Shown here: positions 40,424 to 49,964 of the stretch, piece after piece
Layout of the letters: each line of letters starts with the position of its first letter
How positions within the stretch are numbered: the first letter of the stretch is position 1
Source of the DNA: Phaeosaccion multiseriatum
Taxonomy: Eukaryota; Ochrophyta, other classes
DNA: 55,657 nucleotides
Direction of reading: 5' to 3'
Assembly: GCA_965112735.1 (NCBI GenBank)
Contig: CBCOSG010000004.1
Location: forward strand, 1-55,657
The notes under the pieces: model-generated
Seen by the model: only the letters and a program-made list of their open reading frames with translations
Told to the model about the DNA's origin: nothing
The model's database searches: none
Translations under genes and position numbers: made by a program

Positions 40424-40511
40424 AAAATTAAGTTCTACAGTAGTTATGTATATAGAGTTAAGTAGATAAAATATTCAATTTTTTAATTCAACTCTGTTAA
40501 AAATAGAAGTT

Positions 40512-40610
40512 TTAAATTAATTTAATAGATTTTAAACTTAAAAATAAACCGGAAGCAAGACTAAAACAAAAAGCCAGAAGTAAAAAATAATTAATTAATA
40601 ATACCACCAT
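40512..40610 (-). CDS. petL: Cytochrome b6f subunit PetL
   Basis: 32 residues, one helix, ending LFLSLKSIKLI, the PetL pattern. AGGAGA ribosome-binding site 7 bases upstream at the end of a T-run. Stabilises the b6f dimer. Confidence 0.85.
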   Translation of the reverse strand: MVVLLINYFLLLAFCFSLASGLFLSLKSIKLI

Positions 40611-40674
40611 TAAATTCTCCTAAAAAAAAATTATAACTAATAATATAGTCCTTCACTACTATACTATAATTCTC

Positions 40675-40782
40675 CTAAAAAAAACAACACCAAGGATAAA
40701 TTTTTCGTGATTTTTCCTTAGAGCAACCTTTCTTTTGTTTTTCTAAATCTAATTTTATTTTTTTCTTTGGTACTTTATCCAT
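40675..40782 (-). CDS. Hypothetical 35-residue ORF upstream of petL
   Basis: Lys-rich with GCSKEK and a WCCFF end. No family recognised. Its 3' end is a T-run followed by AGGAGAATT, which is repeated almost exactly in front of petL at 40611-40630, so the final codons may be a duplicated leader rather than a gene. Confidence 0.25.
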   Translation of the reverse strand: MDKVPKKKIKLDLEKQKKGCSKEKSRKIYPWCCFF

Positions 40783-40940
40783 TTTTTCATATAGATAGTA
40801 ATGCTTTCAGTAACAATTTCTTTTTCACCAAATTCGAATGGATCTATTTATTTTTAAATTTAAAAGACTCTTTTTTAATAATTATTACCTGCGGAAGACT
40901 TTTATCTTAGTAACTTTTTCAAATACCCAGATTTAAGTTA

Positions 40941-41180
40941 CTAAATTTTCAATAAATTTTTTTTTTTTAATAAATTACTTAAAGTTTTAGTAATTTGAGC
41001 ACCTTGAGATAAGCGGTAGTCTAATTTCGCTTGATTTATATGAAATTCTTTATTGAATGGGTTATAAAACCCTAATTCTTCAATTGCGGCACCATCTCTT
41101 TTTGTTCTAGTATTCATAAGAACAATTCTGTAAAAAGGTTGTTTTTTTCGTCCGACACGTTTTAATCTTAATTTTAACAT
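40941..41180 (-). CDS. rps16: 30S ribosomal protein S16
   Basis: 79 residues: MLKLRLKRVGRKKQPFYRIV start, the EELGFYNPFNKE motif, then the DYRLSQGAQITKTLSNLL helix. Complete with no intron. Confidence 0.96.
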   Translation of the reverse strand: MLKLRLKRVGRKKQPFYRIVLMNTRTKRDGAAIEELGFYNPFNKEFHINQAKLDYRLSQGAQITKTLSNLLKKKNLLKI

Positions 41181-41279
41181 AGGAATAATAAAATAAATAC
41201 ATTTTTATTTTACTTTTTATTTAATAAAACCACAAGACTTTAAATACAATGTAAAAAAATAAATATAAATAGATAGAAT

Positions 41280-41654
41280 TTAAGGCTCATAAGTAAGCGT
41301 TATAGTTTTTAAGATAGTCCGCATAAACTCGAGAATTGTAAAAGCTGTCATTGCTGTGGTATCGATTCCTAAAATTGACGGGGTAAGTCCTCTAAATAAA
41401 TCTACATAAAGATCGCACATATAATTTAAACCAAAAAGTGGCTGTGTAAAAGGGTTTATACCAGGAAACCAAGCTAAGCTATAACGAACAGTTAAAAAAT
41501 ACGAAAGTAAATTTGTACCTAGTATTGCTGTTTTTCGTAAAACTTCTAAACCTACCATCAGAATCGCGTAATAATCTATTTGGGTCCAAAGAGATTGAAA
41601 TGTTTCTTGTAAATTACTCATTAATAAAATATCTATTGAATTTTGGCTTATCAT
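41280..41654 (-). CDS. ycf19: YGGT-family membrane protein Ycf19
   Basis: 124 residues; two hydrophobic segments around FLTVRYSLAWFPGINPFTQPLFGLNYMCDLYVDLFRGLTPSILGIDTTAMTAF, the Ycf19/YGGT pattern with Pro in the loop. A second Met at residue 12 is an alternative start. Role not settled; plant relatives act in cytochrome b6 haem attachment or envelope functions. Confidence 0.85.
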   Translation of the reverse strand: MISQNSIDILLMSNLQETFQSLWTQIDYYAILMVGLEVLRKTAILGTNLLSYFLTVRYSLAWFPGINPFTQPLFGLNYMCDLYVDLFRGLTPSILGIDTTAMTAFTILEFMRTILKTITLTYEP

Positions 41655-41742
41655 ATGTTTATTTAAAAAACTGTTTTTATTAGGTTAAGTAATTTTTTAC
41701 TTTATGTAAATAGGTAAAATTTTTTGAAAGTAATGTTTAACT

Positions 41743-42510
41743 TTATTCCGTTTTCGATAACCATTGATAACCTTTTTTCTCTAATACCTCAGGTAATGTA
41801 GAATCCCCAGTTTTAATTATTTGACCAGACTGCATAACGTGAACAAAATCAGGTCGTATATAATCAAAAATACGTTTATAATGAGTTATTAAAATAACAC
41901 TACGTTTTTCTGTCATTAATTTTTTTATAGCTTCTGCCACAACTCTTAAAGCATCAATATCTAATCCAGAGTCAATTTCATCTAATATTCCTACTTGAGA
42001 GTCAAGTAAAGCAAATTGTAATAATTCATTTCGTTTTTTTTCCCCACCTGAAAAACCTTCATTAATATTTCTATATAAAAATTCAATATTCATGCCTAAC
42101 ATTTCGAGTTTTGTTTTAATTAATGCAAAAAATTCTAATGGACTTAATGGGTTTTCTTTTTTTAATTTCTTTTTTGTATTGTAGATCAATTTAAGAAATT
42201 CTTCATTATTAATACCTGGAATTTCTACTGGATACTGGAAAGCTAAAAATAGACCTTTATGTGATCTTTCTTCAGGACTTAAAAACGTAATATTTTCATC
42301 GTTTAAGTAGATATCACCTTCTAAAACAGTATACGAGGGATGACCAACTAAAACTTTAGATAATGTACTTTTGCCTGATCCATTGGGTCCCATAATTGCA
42401 TGAACTTCGCCGGGATTGACAGTTAAGCTCAAGCCATTTAAAATTTTTAAATTATCAACACTAGCATGTAAATTTTTAATTATTAATAGAGAATTTTCAT
42501 TAGTTACCAT
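41743..42510 (-). CDS. sufC: Fe-S assembly ATPase SufC
   Basis: 255 residues. ABC ATPase with Walker A GPNGSGKST near 40-48, signature FSGGEKKRNE near 149-158, Walker B GILDEIDSGLD and the switch His in VILITHY. With SufB and SufD it assembles Fe-S clusters for PsaC, ferredoxin and FtrB. Confidence 0.97.
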   Translation of the reverse strand: MVTNENSLLIIKNLHASVDNLKILNGLSLTVNPGEVHAIMGPNGSGKSTLSKVLVGHPSYTVLEGDIYLNDENITFLSPEERSHKGLFLAFQYPVEIPGINNEEFLKLIYNTKKKLKKENPLSPLEFFALIKTKLEMLGMNIEFLYRNINEGFSGGEKKRNELLQFALLDSQVGILDEIDSGLDIDALRVVAEAIKKLMTEKRSVILITHYKRIFDYIRPDFVHVMQSGQIIKTGDSTLPEVLEKKGYQWLSKTE

Positions 42511-42511
42511 C

Positions 42512-42514
<3 letters not shown>

Positions 42515-42543
<29 letters not shown>
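42515..42543. repeat. Trinucleotide microsatellite (ATT)n before sufC
   Basis: About nine to ten perfect ATT units sit in the leader between sufB and the sufC start, where a ribosome-binding site would be expected; none is seen. Confidence 0.85.
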
Positions 42544-42544
<1 letters not shown>

Positions 42545-42574
42545 TAAGTAATTATTTCTTATTCTGATTTTTAT

Positions 42575-44020
42575 TTAGCCCACTGTATTTTCTAATTTTA
42601 AACTTAATAGTCGATTAGCTTCTAATGCAAATTCCATAGGAAGCTCTGTGAAAACATCATTACAAAATCCACCAATAATTAGACTGATAGCTTCTTCATT
42701 ATTAATTCCTCTTTGAGAGAAATAAAATACTTGCTCTTCTCCAATTTTAGAAGTGGATGCCTCATGTTCAACTTGGGCAGTTGAATTATGCACTTGAATA
42801 TAAGGAAATGTATTTGCTTGGGAATTATTACCGATTAATAAGGAATCACATTGAGAAAAATTTCTACTATTAAAAGCTTTTTGCCCGATTTTAACTAATC
42901 CTCTATAACTATTTTTTGAATGTCCTGTCGAAATTCCTTTCGAAATAATCTGACTTCTTGTTTCAGGTCCAATATGAATCATCTTTGTTCCAGTATCCGC
43001 TTGTTGATAATTTGTAGTTAATGCTACAGAATAAAATTCCCCAATACTCTGTTGACCAACTAAAACACAACTAGGGTATTTCCATGTTACAGCAGAACCT
43101 GTTTCAACTTGTGTCCAGGAAATTTTAGAATTTTTACCTATAGTTAAGCCTCTTTTAGTAACAAAATTATAAATTCCTCCCTCTCCTGACTTATTTCCAG
43201 AATACCAATTTTGGATAGTTGAATACTTAATTTCAGCATTTTCTAATGCTACTAATTCTACAATTGCTGCATGTAATTGGTTAGTTTTATATTCTGGTGC
43301 AGTACAACCTTCTAAATAACTTACATGACTATTTTGTTCTGCAATAATTAATGTTCTTTCAAATTGACCAGCTTCTTCACTATTAATTCTAAAATAAGTA
43401 GAAAGTTCAAGAGGGCAACGGATATTTTTTGGAACATAACAAAAAGAACCGTCAGTAAATACAGCGGAGTTTAATGCTGAAAAAAAATTATCACCCACTG
43501 GAATAACACTGCCTAAGAATTTTTGAATTAAAGTTGGATAAAGTTGTATTGCTTCAGAAATAGAACAAAAAATTACTCCAAATTTTGCTAATTCATCTTT
43601 AAAAGTAGTTGTTATTGAAACGCTATCAAAAACTGCATCAACTGCAACATTGGTCAATCTTTTTTGTTCATTTAAAGAAATTCCTAGTTTTTCAAACGTC
43701 GCTAATAATTCAGGATCTACCTCATCTAAACTATCTAATACTTTTTTATACTTTGGCACAGAATAATAACTAATATCTTGAAAATTTATAGGTTCAATTA
43801 ATAGTCGTGCCCAGTCTGGTTGGTTTAAATTAACCCATCTATCATAAGCACGTAATCTAAACTTTAATACCCATTCGGGTTCTTTTTTTTTTTTCGAAAT
43901 CAATTTAATGACTTCTGCAGTTAAACCTACCGGAATTGTGTCCATTTCAATATTTGTAGAAAAACCATATTTATATTCTTGATTAACTAAATTTGTTAAT
44001 ATTTCATTTGACTCAGCCAT
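42575..44020 (-). CDS. sufB: Fe-S assembly scaffold SufB
   Basis: 481 residues, beta-helix core with NCPHE-type family features such as [11 protein letters not shown], the [19 protein letters not shown] segment and the C-terminal [27 protein letters not shown] motif. Ycf24. Co-oriented with sufC, 64 bases apart. Confidence 0.97.
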   Translation of the reverse strand: MAESNEILTNLVNQEYKYGFSTNIEMDTIPVGLTAEVIKLISKKKKEPEWVLKFRLRAYDRWVNLNQPDWARLLIEPINFQDISYYSVPKYKKVLDSLDEVDPELLATFEKLGISLNEQKRLTNVAVDAVFDSVSITTTFKDELAKFGVIFCSISEAIQLYPTLIQKFLGSVIPVGDNFFSALNSAVFTDGSFCYVPKNIRCPLELSTYFRINSEEAGQFERTLIIAEQNSHVSYLEGCTAPEYKTNQLHAAIVELVALENAEIKYSTIQNWYSGNKSGEGGIYNFVTKRGLTIGKNSKISWTQVETGSAVTWKYPSCVLVGQQSIGEFYSVALTTNYQQADTGTKMIHIGPETRSQIISKGISTGHSKNSYRGLVKIGQKAFNSRNFSQCDSLLIGNNSQANTFPYIQVHNSTAQVEHEASTSKIGEEQVFYFSQRGINNEEAISLIIGGFCNDVFTELPMEFALEANRLLSLKLENTVG

Positions 44021-44159
44021 ATTGTCATCTCCTATAAATTACTTGTCTATTACATATTATACTATAATATATAATTTGAAAGATTAAAAGTCTTATATTC
44101 GACTCTTTAATTATTTTAAAATTAGACAACTTTAATTAATTTAGGTAGCATATTTTTAT

Positions 44160-44233
44160 TTGGGTCACCTGGGACTTGAACCCAGAACTATTCAGTTAAA
44201 AGCCGAGTACTCTACCATTGAGTTAGTAACCCA
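44160..44233 (-). tRNA. trnK(UUU): tRNA-Lys(UUU)
   Basis: TGGGTTA/TGACCCA acceptor, anticodon TTT in CTTTTAA. No intron or matK, as expected outside the green lineage. Confidence 0.95.
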
Positions 44234-44433
44234 GAAGCCTCACGGATAATACACTTTAAACTGATAATCCTGGAAATATTTTAAAAATTGAATAATTTTT
44301 AAAATTACAAATTTAAAATCGGATTACAATCTATATAAGAAAAATTAAAATTTTTGATGATAGGAAAACCAGTAACAAATTATAGATTATTTGCCTGTCA
44401 AAAGCTACTTTTATTTAATAGAATATAAAATTT

Positions 44434-44535
44434 ATGAATACTCAAGTTCTTTTTCAATTGATTGCTGCAGCAACCATTCTTTTGGCTGGACCTGCTGTTA
44501 TAGTTATTGTAGCGTTTAATAAAGGGAACTTATAA
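44434..44535 (+). CDS. psb30: Photosystem II protein Psb30 (Ycf12)
   Basis: 33 residues: MNTQVLFQLI... with LAGPAVIVI and the terminal FNKGNL; single helix. Matches Ycf12/Psb30 at the PSII periphery. Confidence 0.9.
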   Translation: MNTQVLFQLIAAATILLAGPAVIVIVAFNKGNL

Positions 44536-44563
44536 TTTTAGGTTATTTATTTAAGATCTGGAT

Positions 44564-44890
44564 CTAAAAACTTATTTCTTGTTTATTAGAACTAAATTCA
44601 TTGTCAGTTGTTAGAAATAACATACAATGACATTCTTTTCTTTCTCTCATTGGAACACAAGGACAATTCCAATAAGCTAATTCAATTTCGGCTGGTTTAT
44701 CATCATAGTGACGACAAGGGCATAAAGGAGCACCATATTGATCCTTATGATTAGCTAAACCTTCGATAACAAGTTTCGTAACTGAAAGTTCAGTACAAAA
44801 AAAAGTATTTGTGCGTTTAGCATAAGTTTCTGAGAATTGACGCATGGCTTCTAAGCTATCTGAAGTAATTTGTTGTGTTTTTGAAATCAT
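44564..44890 (-). CDS. ftrB: Ferredoxin-thioredoxin reductase catalytic subunit FtrB
   Basis: 108 residues. The cluster and redox cysteines are in CPCRHY, NCPCVPMRERKECHC. Reduces thioredoxins with electrons from ferredoxin, linking light to stromal enzyme control. Confidence 0.97.
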   Translation of the reverse strand: MISKTQQITSDSLEAMRQFSETYAKRTNTFFCTELSVTKLVIEGLANHKDQYGAPLCPCRHYDDKPAEIELAYWNCPCVPMRERKECHCMLFLTTDNEFSSNKQEISF

Positions 44891-44976
44891 GTATATTTAT
44901 CCTATTTGTGTATAGTCTAGACTTGTAGTATTATTTACAAGTTATTTTTTAATTATATTTATTATAATATCACATT

Positions 44977-45087
44977 ATGACAGCTTCATATCTTCCTTCT
45001 ATTTTAGTTCCTTTAGTTGGTATAATTTTTCCAGGGGTTAGTATGGCCTTACTCTTCTTATATATTGAAAAAGACGAAATTCTATAA
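44977..45087 (+). CDS. psaI: Photosystem I protein PsaI
   Basis: 36 residues: [15 protein letters not shown]... [14 protein letters not shown], the PsaI pattern; single helix near PsaL. Confidence 0.94.
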   Translation: MTASYLPSILVPLVGIIFPGVSMALLFLYIEKDEIL

Positions 45088-45258
45088 ACTACAGTCATTT
45101 GTTTTATAAAATCCTCTAAATTTATCACAAAAAAAAATAATACTAATAATCATTTATTATTTCATATATTTTAAATTTTTTATTTAAAGATAAACACCAT
45201 CTGTTTATCTATATTTTTGTACCATCCAGTATAAAGTATACTATAGTAAAGTACATTG

Positions 45259-45331
45259 GGGTGTTTAGCTCAGTTGGTAGAGCGTCTGCCTTACAAGCTG
45301 AATGTCACTGGTTCGAGTCCAGTAATACCCA
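45259..45331 (+). tRNA. trnV(UAC): tRNA-Val(UAC)
   Basis: GGGTGTT/AATACCC acceptor, anticodon TAC in CTTACAA, T-arm GGTTCGAGTCC. No intron. Confidence 0.95.
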
Positions 45332-45354
45332 GATCTTCCTAAATTAAACCCTAA

Positions 45355-45427
45355 GGGTCCATCGTCTAAAGGATTAGGACAGAAACCTTCTAAGTTTCTA
45401 ATGTAGGTTCGAATCCTACTGGACCTA
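45355..45427 (+). tRNA. trnR(UCU): tRNA-Arg(UCU)
   Basis: GGGTCCA/TGGACCT acceptor, anticodon TCT in CTTCTAA, T-arm GGTTCGAATCC. Confidence 0.95.
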
Positions 45428-45529
45428 ATGTTTTTTATAAGGCTTATGCTGAAGTGATTAGTAATCAAAAAAGCCGCTCAATATACCTGTAATAAAGTAA
45501 AAATACAAAAAAAGATTAAAAATAATCTA

Positions 45530-45841
45530 ATGATTAAAAGAGGTACGACTGTTAGAGTTTTACGAGATACATCTTTCTGGGTGAATAATATTGGTACAGT
45601 TAATATTGTGGAAAGTAATGAAGGTAACACTATAACTTATCCGGTTGTCGTAAAATTTACGACGCCAAATTACGCTGGTAAATTTGCTACAAATTTTGCA
45701 ATGGATGAATTAGAAATAATAGAGTCAAAAGCAGATAAAAAACAAACAGAAAAAAAGATCTCTAACACTAAAGAAGTTCCAGTAGAGAAAGTCGTACCTC
45801 CAATCTCAGATTCTAAAATTAGTAGTACTTCGACAACTTAA
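45530..45841 (+). CDS. psaE: Photosystem I protein PsaE with a long C-terminal extension
   Basis: 103 residues. The first 62 or so are PsaE (KRGTTVRVLRDTSFWVNNIGTV, YPVVVKF, GKFATNFAMDELE), the SH3-like stromal subunit that helps dock ferredoxin. The last 40 are Lys/Ser/Val-rich with VPVEKVVPP and a Ser/Thr tail, not part of usual plastid PsaE. The extension is in one clean frame and ends in TAA. Confidence 0.93.
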   Translation: MIKRGTTVRVLRDTSFWVNNIGTVNIVESNEGNTITYPVVVKFTTPNYAGKFATNFAMDELEIIESKADKKQTEKKISNTKEVPVEKVVPPISDSKISSTSTT

Positions 45842-45874
45842 AAAATACCTAACAATTAGAAAGGTTGAAACTTA

Positions 45875-46612
45875 ATGTTAAAAATAGAACAAATAAAAGT
45901 AAATGGACACGCACCGAAATTTAAGGCGGCAGCAGTATTTGATCAAGAAATTGGTACAATCGCTTTAGCAGATTATTTTTTGAAAAAATATGTCCTTTTA
46001 TTTTTTTATCCGTTAAATTTTAGTTTTATTTGTCCTACTGAAATTTTGTCTTTTAGTGATAAGTTTAAGCAATTTGCAAAAATAGATACAGAAATCCTTG
46101 GAATTTCTATCGATAGTAAATTTTCACACTTAGCTTGGCTACAAATTAAACGGAAAAATGCGGGGTTAGGGAATTTAAGCTATCCGTTAGTATCAGATTT
46201 AACGAAACAGATCAGTTCTAAATATAATGTTCTAACCAAAAAAGGTGTTGCGTTACGTGGAATATTTATTTTAGATAAGCAAGGAATACTACAATATTCA
46301 TCTGTTAATAATCTATCTGTTGGTAGAAATATTCCGGAGGTACTAAGAGTATTGAAAGCTATTCAATATGTTCAAAAAAATCCGAACGAGGGCTGTCCAG
46401 CCAATTGGAATGTAGGCAAAAAAACAATTACTCTTGAAATGCTGAAAAAATTTGAAAAACAAAATTATAAATATAATTATACAGTAATGGTACTTCATTT
46501 AGAAGTAACTAAACAATTTCCAATTAAAGAAAATAACTTATTTCAAAACACAACTAATCTAAACAGTAACATTATTATAAAAAAAATTTATAAGCAAAAG
46601 CACACATACTAA
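45875..46612 (+). CDS. ycf42: 2-Cys peroxiredoxin Ycf42 with a divergent C-terminus
   Basis: 245 residues. Peroxidatic Cys in FYPLNFSFICPTE (near residue 50) and resolving Cys in EGCPANW (near 172). It reduces peroxides using thioredoxin. The family normally ends about 25 residues after the resolving Cys; here about 70 Lys/Asn-rich residues follow. Starts 33 bases after psaE with an AGAAAGG stretch upstream. Confidence 0.94.
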   Translation: MLKIEQIKVNGHAPKFKAAAVFDQEIGTIALADYFLKKYVLLFFYPLNFSFICPTEILSFSDKFKQFAKIDTEILGISIDSKFSHLAWLQIKRKNAGLGNLSYPLVSDLTKQISSKYNVLTKKGVALRGIFILDKQGILQYSSVNNLSVGRNIPEVLRVLKAIQYVQKNPNEGCPANWNVGKKTITLEMLKKFEKQNYKYNYTVMVLHLEVTKQFPIKENNLFQNTTNLNSNIIIKKIYKQKHTY

Positions 46613-46761
46613 ATCAGTTACTATAAACACTATTATTAACTTTAGATAAACAAAGTAAATTCATTAAAATATATCATCTGCCAAAATAAAAAAACCTATT
46701 CACTTAATAATTAAATAATATCCTCTACAATCTTCCTATTTTTTAATATATATAAATAAAA

Positions 46762-46956
46762 ATGCCAAAACTTAAAACTCGTAAAGCAGTCGATAAACGC
46801 TTTAAGAAGTTAAAAAACGCTAAATTTATAAGAAGAAAAGCTTTTAAAGGGCACCTTCTTGAAAAAAAATCGCCGAAGCGAAAACAAAATTTGTCCAGAA
46901 AACCTTTAGTATCTACAGCGGACACTAAAGTTATCAGAAAAATATTAATTTACTAA
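46762..46956 (+). CDS. rpl35: 50S ribosomal protein L35
   Basis: 64 residues: [15 protein letters not shown] start and the [14 protein letters not shown] motif. Followed 23 bases later by rpl20, the conserved bacterial order. Confidence 0.96.
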   Translation: MPKLKTRKAVDKRFKKLKNAKFIRRKAFKGHLLEKKSPKRKQNLSRKPLVSTADTKVIRKILIY

Positions 46957-46979
46957 AATATCTAAAAGAACATTTTATC

Positions 46980-47327
46980 ATGGTTAGAGTAAAGCGTGGC
47001 AGTGTAGCCAGAAAACGCCGCAATAAAATTTTAAAATTAGCAAAAGGATTCCAAGGGGCTCATTCACAAGCATTTCGTACAGCTAATCAACAAGTAATGA
47101 AAAGTCTAATTTATTCTTATAGTGGCCGAAAAGAAAAAAAACGTAAATTTCGACAACTTTGGATAATTAGAATAAATTCCGCAGTTCGCTTGTATGGTTT
47201 AACTTATAGTAAGTTTATTAATAAATTAAAAATCGGTAAAATTTTTTTAAACCGTAAAATGTTGTCTCAATTGGCAATTTTAGACCCAAAAGGGTTTTCT
47301 CAACTATTACAATTAATAACTAAATAA
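46980..47327 (+). CDS. rpl20: 50S ribosomal protein L20
   Basis: 115 residues: [27 protein letters not shown], then [20 protein letters not shown], classic L20. Needed early in 50S assembly. Confidence 0.97.
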   Translation: MVRVKRGSVARKRRNKILKLAKGFQGAHSQAFRTANQQVMKSLIYSYSGRKEKKRKFRQLWIIRINSAVRLYGLTYSKFINKLKIGKIFLNRKMLSQLAILDPKGFSQLLQLITK

Positions 47328-47395
47328 ATTAATAATATAAACTTTTTATTAATATTAAAAATTAAATTAAAACATTACAAATAATATTAATACTT

Positions 47396-48223
47396 ATGGA
47401 AACTACATTAAAATTAGGTAGAAAAGGATTGGAGTATATTATTTATAAATATACCCGTTATAATGAAATGTGCCCTGAATTTCGCAAATTAGAATTAAAA
47501 GAATTTTTACAAAAAAATATTTTACAAAACAAGCTTCAAAATAGTATTTCTGATAAAGATAAAGCTAAAAAATTAATTACTGGTATAATTAGTCAAACAA
47601 TAGGTGACGAAGATTTAAATGAGATCTTTGATAAAAACTCAGTAGATAAAATACTCCAGTTAATATTTAATCAAAAAGTAAGAAATAGTGAAAAAGAAAG
47701 AAAAAAAAAACTAACACAACATTACACAATAATAGCGGTAATTGAAAATGAATTGGGCGTTTTAACGCGTTTAACAGGTTTATTTTTCAAAAAAGGCTTT
47801 AAGGTTTCTAGTTTAGCTATTGGGCAAAGCGAAGCAGAAGGTTTTTCGCGTATAACATTTACTTTGGTGGGTAATAAAAAAATATTAAATCAGTTTCTTT
47901 ATCATTTGCAACGTTCCATAAATATTAAAGATATTGTGTATGTAAGTAATAAAAAGCGAATCGAAAGAGAATTATTATTAATAAAGATTAAGGCTTCTAC
48001 AATTGAAAAAAAAAAGCTTAAACATCTAGCACTCCAATATCAATTTAAAATTATTGAAACAGAAAATTTTACCGTAACTTTGGAAATTACAGGGAAACCT
48101 AAAAAAATTAAAGCGCTTTGTTATTTAATTCAAAAGAACTTTAATATTCTTCAAATCGTAAGGACAGGAAAAATAGCTTTATTATGCGGTGATAATAATT
48201 CTTCAATTTCCCAACTACTATAA
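47396..48223 (+). CDS. ilvH: Acetolactate synthase small subunit IlvH with an N-terminal extension
   Basis: 275 residues. Residues about 107-270 are IlvH: ACT domain IIAVIENELGVLTRLTGLFFKKGFKVSSLAIGQSE, then DIVYVSNKKRIERELLLIKI. It regulates branched-chain amino acid synthesis through valine sensing. The first 100 residues or so (helical, charged, with CPEFRKLELKEFL) are not part of bacterial IlvH, which is near 160-175 residues. The large subunit is not in the window. Confidence 0.92.
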   Translation: METTLKLGRKGLEYIIYKYTRYNEMCPEFRKLELKEFLQKNILQNKLQNSISDKDKAKKLITGIISQTIGDEDLNEIFDKNSVDKILQLIFNQKVRNSEKERKKKLTQHYTIIAVIENELGVLTRLTGLFFKKGFKVSSLAIGQSEAEGFSRITFTLVGNKKILNQFLYHLQRSINIKDIVYVSNKKRIERELLLIKIKASTIEKKKLKHLALQYQFKIIETENFTVTLEITGKPKKIKALCYLIQKNFNILQIVRTGKIALLCGDNNSSISQLL

Positions 48224-48263
48224 ACAATATTTTTAATTAATAATATTACATGTGAAAAAATAC

Positions 48264-48311
48264 TGAAAGAAAATCCTTAATTTTAAGATTTACTTTCATA
48301 CTTTTTTTTTA
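48264..48311 (+). terminator. Hairpin plus T-run after ilvH
   Basis: TGAAAG..AAATC..TTAA at 48264-48280 pairs with TTAA.ATTT.CTTTCA at 48283-48298 with small bulges, followed by a run of T from 48302. It looks like an intrinsic terminator on the plus strand and lies between convergent ilvH and petD. Confidence 0.65.
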
Positions 48312-48338
48312 ATGTATAATATCTATTTTAATATTCTA

Positions 48339-48821
48339 TTAGAACAACCCTAAAGTAACAGCTTGATTAATTGGCATACAAGCACCAATACCTAACCAAA
48401 TAGAAACAAATGTGCCAATCAAGAATACTGTTGATGCAATAGGACGACGGAATGGATTTTGAAATCCATTAATATTTTCAATAAATGGAACTGTTATTAG
48501 CCCAGCTGGAACAGCAGCCATAGCTAAAACTCCTAAAAGTTTATTAGGTAATACTCTTAATAGATTAAAAGTAGGGAAAAAGTACCATTCAGGTAAAATT
48601 TCTAATGGTGTAGCAAATGGATCTGCTTTCTCACCAAATGATGAAGGTTCCATAACTCCTAATCCGATACAGATTAAAAATGTTCCTAAAATACAAACTG
48701 GGAACATATATAATAAATCATTAGGCCAAGCAGGTTCTCCATAATAGTTGTGACCCATTCCTTTTGATAGTTTTGCTCTTAATTGAACATCGGTCAAATT
48801 TGGTTTTTTTATAACTGACAT
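48339..48821 (-). CDS. petD: Cytochrome b6f subunit IV PetD
   Basis: 160 residues: [32 protein letters not shown] start and the [13 protein letters not shown] motif of the Qo site (PEWY). No intron. Follows petB by 66 bases. Confidence 0.98.
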   Translation of the reverse strand: MSVIKKPNLTDVQLRAKLSKGMGHNYYGEPAWPNDLLYMFPVCILGTFLICIGLGVMEPSSFGEKADPFATPLEILPEWYFFPTFNLLRVLPNKLLGVLAMAAVPAGLITVPFIENINGFQNPFRRPIASTVFLIGTFVSIWLGIGACMPINQAVTLGLF

Positions 48822-48887
48822 AGTTTTTTAATTAATTCTAATAATTTATACGAAACTTACCTTATTTATTTTTTTATGTAGTAAAAT

Positions 48888-49535
48888 TTAAAGAGGTCCA
48901 GAAATGCCTTGTTTACGGATCATTAAAAAGTGTGTTAACATTAGAACAGCTGCTACTAATGGTAAAACAAAAGTATGAGCACTATAAAAACGGGTTAAAG
49001 TAGATTGACCTACACTTGTACCACCTCTTAATACTTGAACTAATAATGGTCCAACAACTGGAATTGCCTCTGGTACCCCTGTCACAATTTTGCAAGCCCA
49101 ATAGCCTACCTGGTCCCATGGTAAAGAATAGCCTGTCACACCAAAAGAAACCGTAGTAACAGCCAAAGTGACTCCTGTAACCCAAGTAAGTTCTCTTGGT
49201 TTTTTAAAACCGCCTGTTAAATAAACACGAAAAACATGTAAAATTAGCATCAGAACCATCATACTAGCAGACCAACGATGAATCGATCTAATTAGCCATC
49301 CAAAGTTTACTTCAGTCATAATATAAGCAACTGAACTAAAAGCTTCACTTACACTAGGTCGGTAATAGAAAGTCATAGCAAAACCTGTAGCAACTTGAAC
49401 TAAAAAACAAGTGAAAACAATACCGCCAAAACAATAGAAAATATTTACATGTGGCGGCACATACTTACCTGCAATATCATCGGCAATTGATTGAATTTCC
49501 AGTCGTTCTTCCAACCAATCATAAACTGCACTCAT
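48888..49535 (-). CDS. petB: Cytochrome b6 PetB
   Basis: 215 residues. Four helices with the paired haem His residues ([27 protein letters not shown] and the HTFVLP region), Cys for haem ci in FYCFGG. No intron. Confidence 0.98.
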   Translation of the reverse strand: MSAVYDWLEERLEIQSIADDIAGKYVPPHVNIFYCFGGIVFTCFLVQVATGFAMTFYYRPSVSEAFSSVAYIMTEVNFGWLIRSIHRWSASMMVLMLILHVFRVYLTGGFKKPRELTWVTGVTLAVTTVSFGVTGYSLPWDQVGYWACKIVTGVPEAIPVVGPLLVQVLRGGTSVGQSTLTRFYSAHTFVLPLVAAVLMLTHFLMIRKQGISGPL

Positions 49536-49662
49536 TTGTAATATTTCCTTTTTTAAAAAAAAATCTTCTTACAAAATTATTCTTTTTACGAAACAATTTT
49601 ATAATACACAACTAGGCTATTTTTTTTTATAAAACAATTTTAGAATATATAGCTAGGCTATT

Positions 49663-49735
49663 TGCCAGAAACCAGATTCGAACTGGTGACACGAGGATCT
49701 TCAATCCACTGCTCTACCAACTGAGCTATCCCGGC
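49663..49735 (-). tRNA. trnF(GAA): tRNA-Phe(GAA)
   Basis: GCCGGGA/TTCTGGC acceptor, anticodon GAA in TTGAAGA, T-arm AGTTCGAATCT. Confidence 0.95.
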
Positions 49736-49833
49736 AACCTTGGAACTACTAAGCATACTAATATAATTAGTTATTAATAGTAACTACTTAAAGTATTATT
49801 GCTAATTATAGCATTATCTTTTTTAGTTCAAAC

Positions 49834-49920
49834 AGGAGAGAGTGGGATTCGAACCCACGGAACATTAACAGTTCATCTGATTTCAAATCAGACGCAATCG
49901 ACCAACTCTGCCATCTCTCC
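49834..49920 (-). tRNA. trnS(UGA): tRNA-Ser(UGA)
   Basis: Class II; GGAGAGA acceptor, anticodon TGA in TTTGAAA, long variable arm. Confidence 0.95.
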
Positions 49921-49964
49921 TGAATAAAATAAAATAAATATTTTATCTTACTCTATTTTTAATA

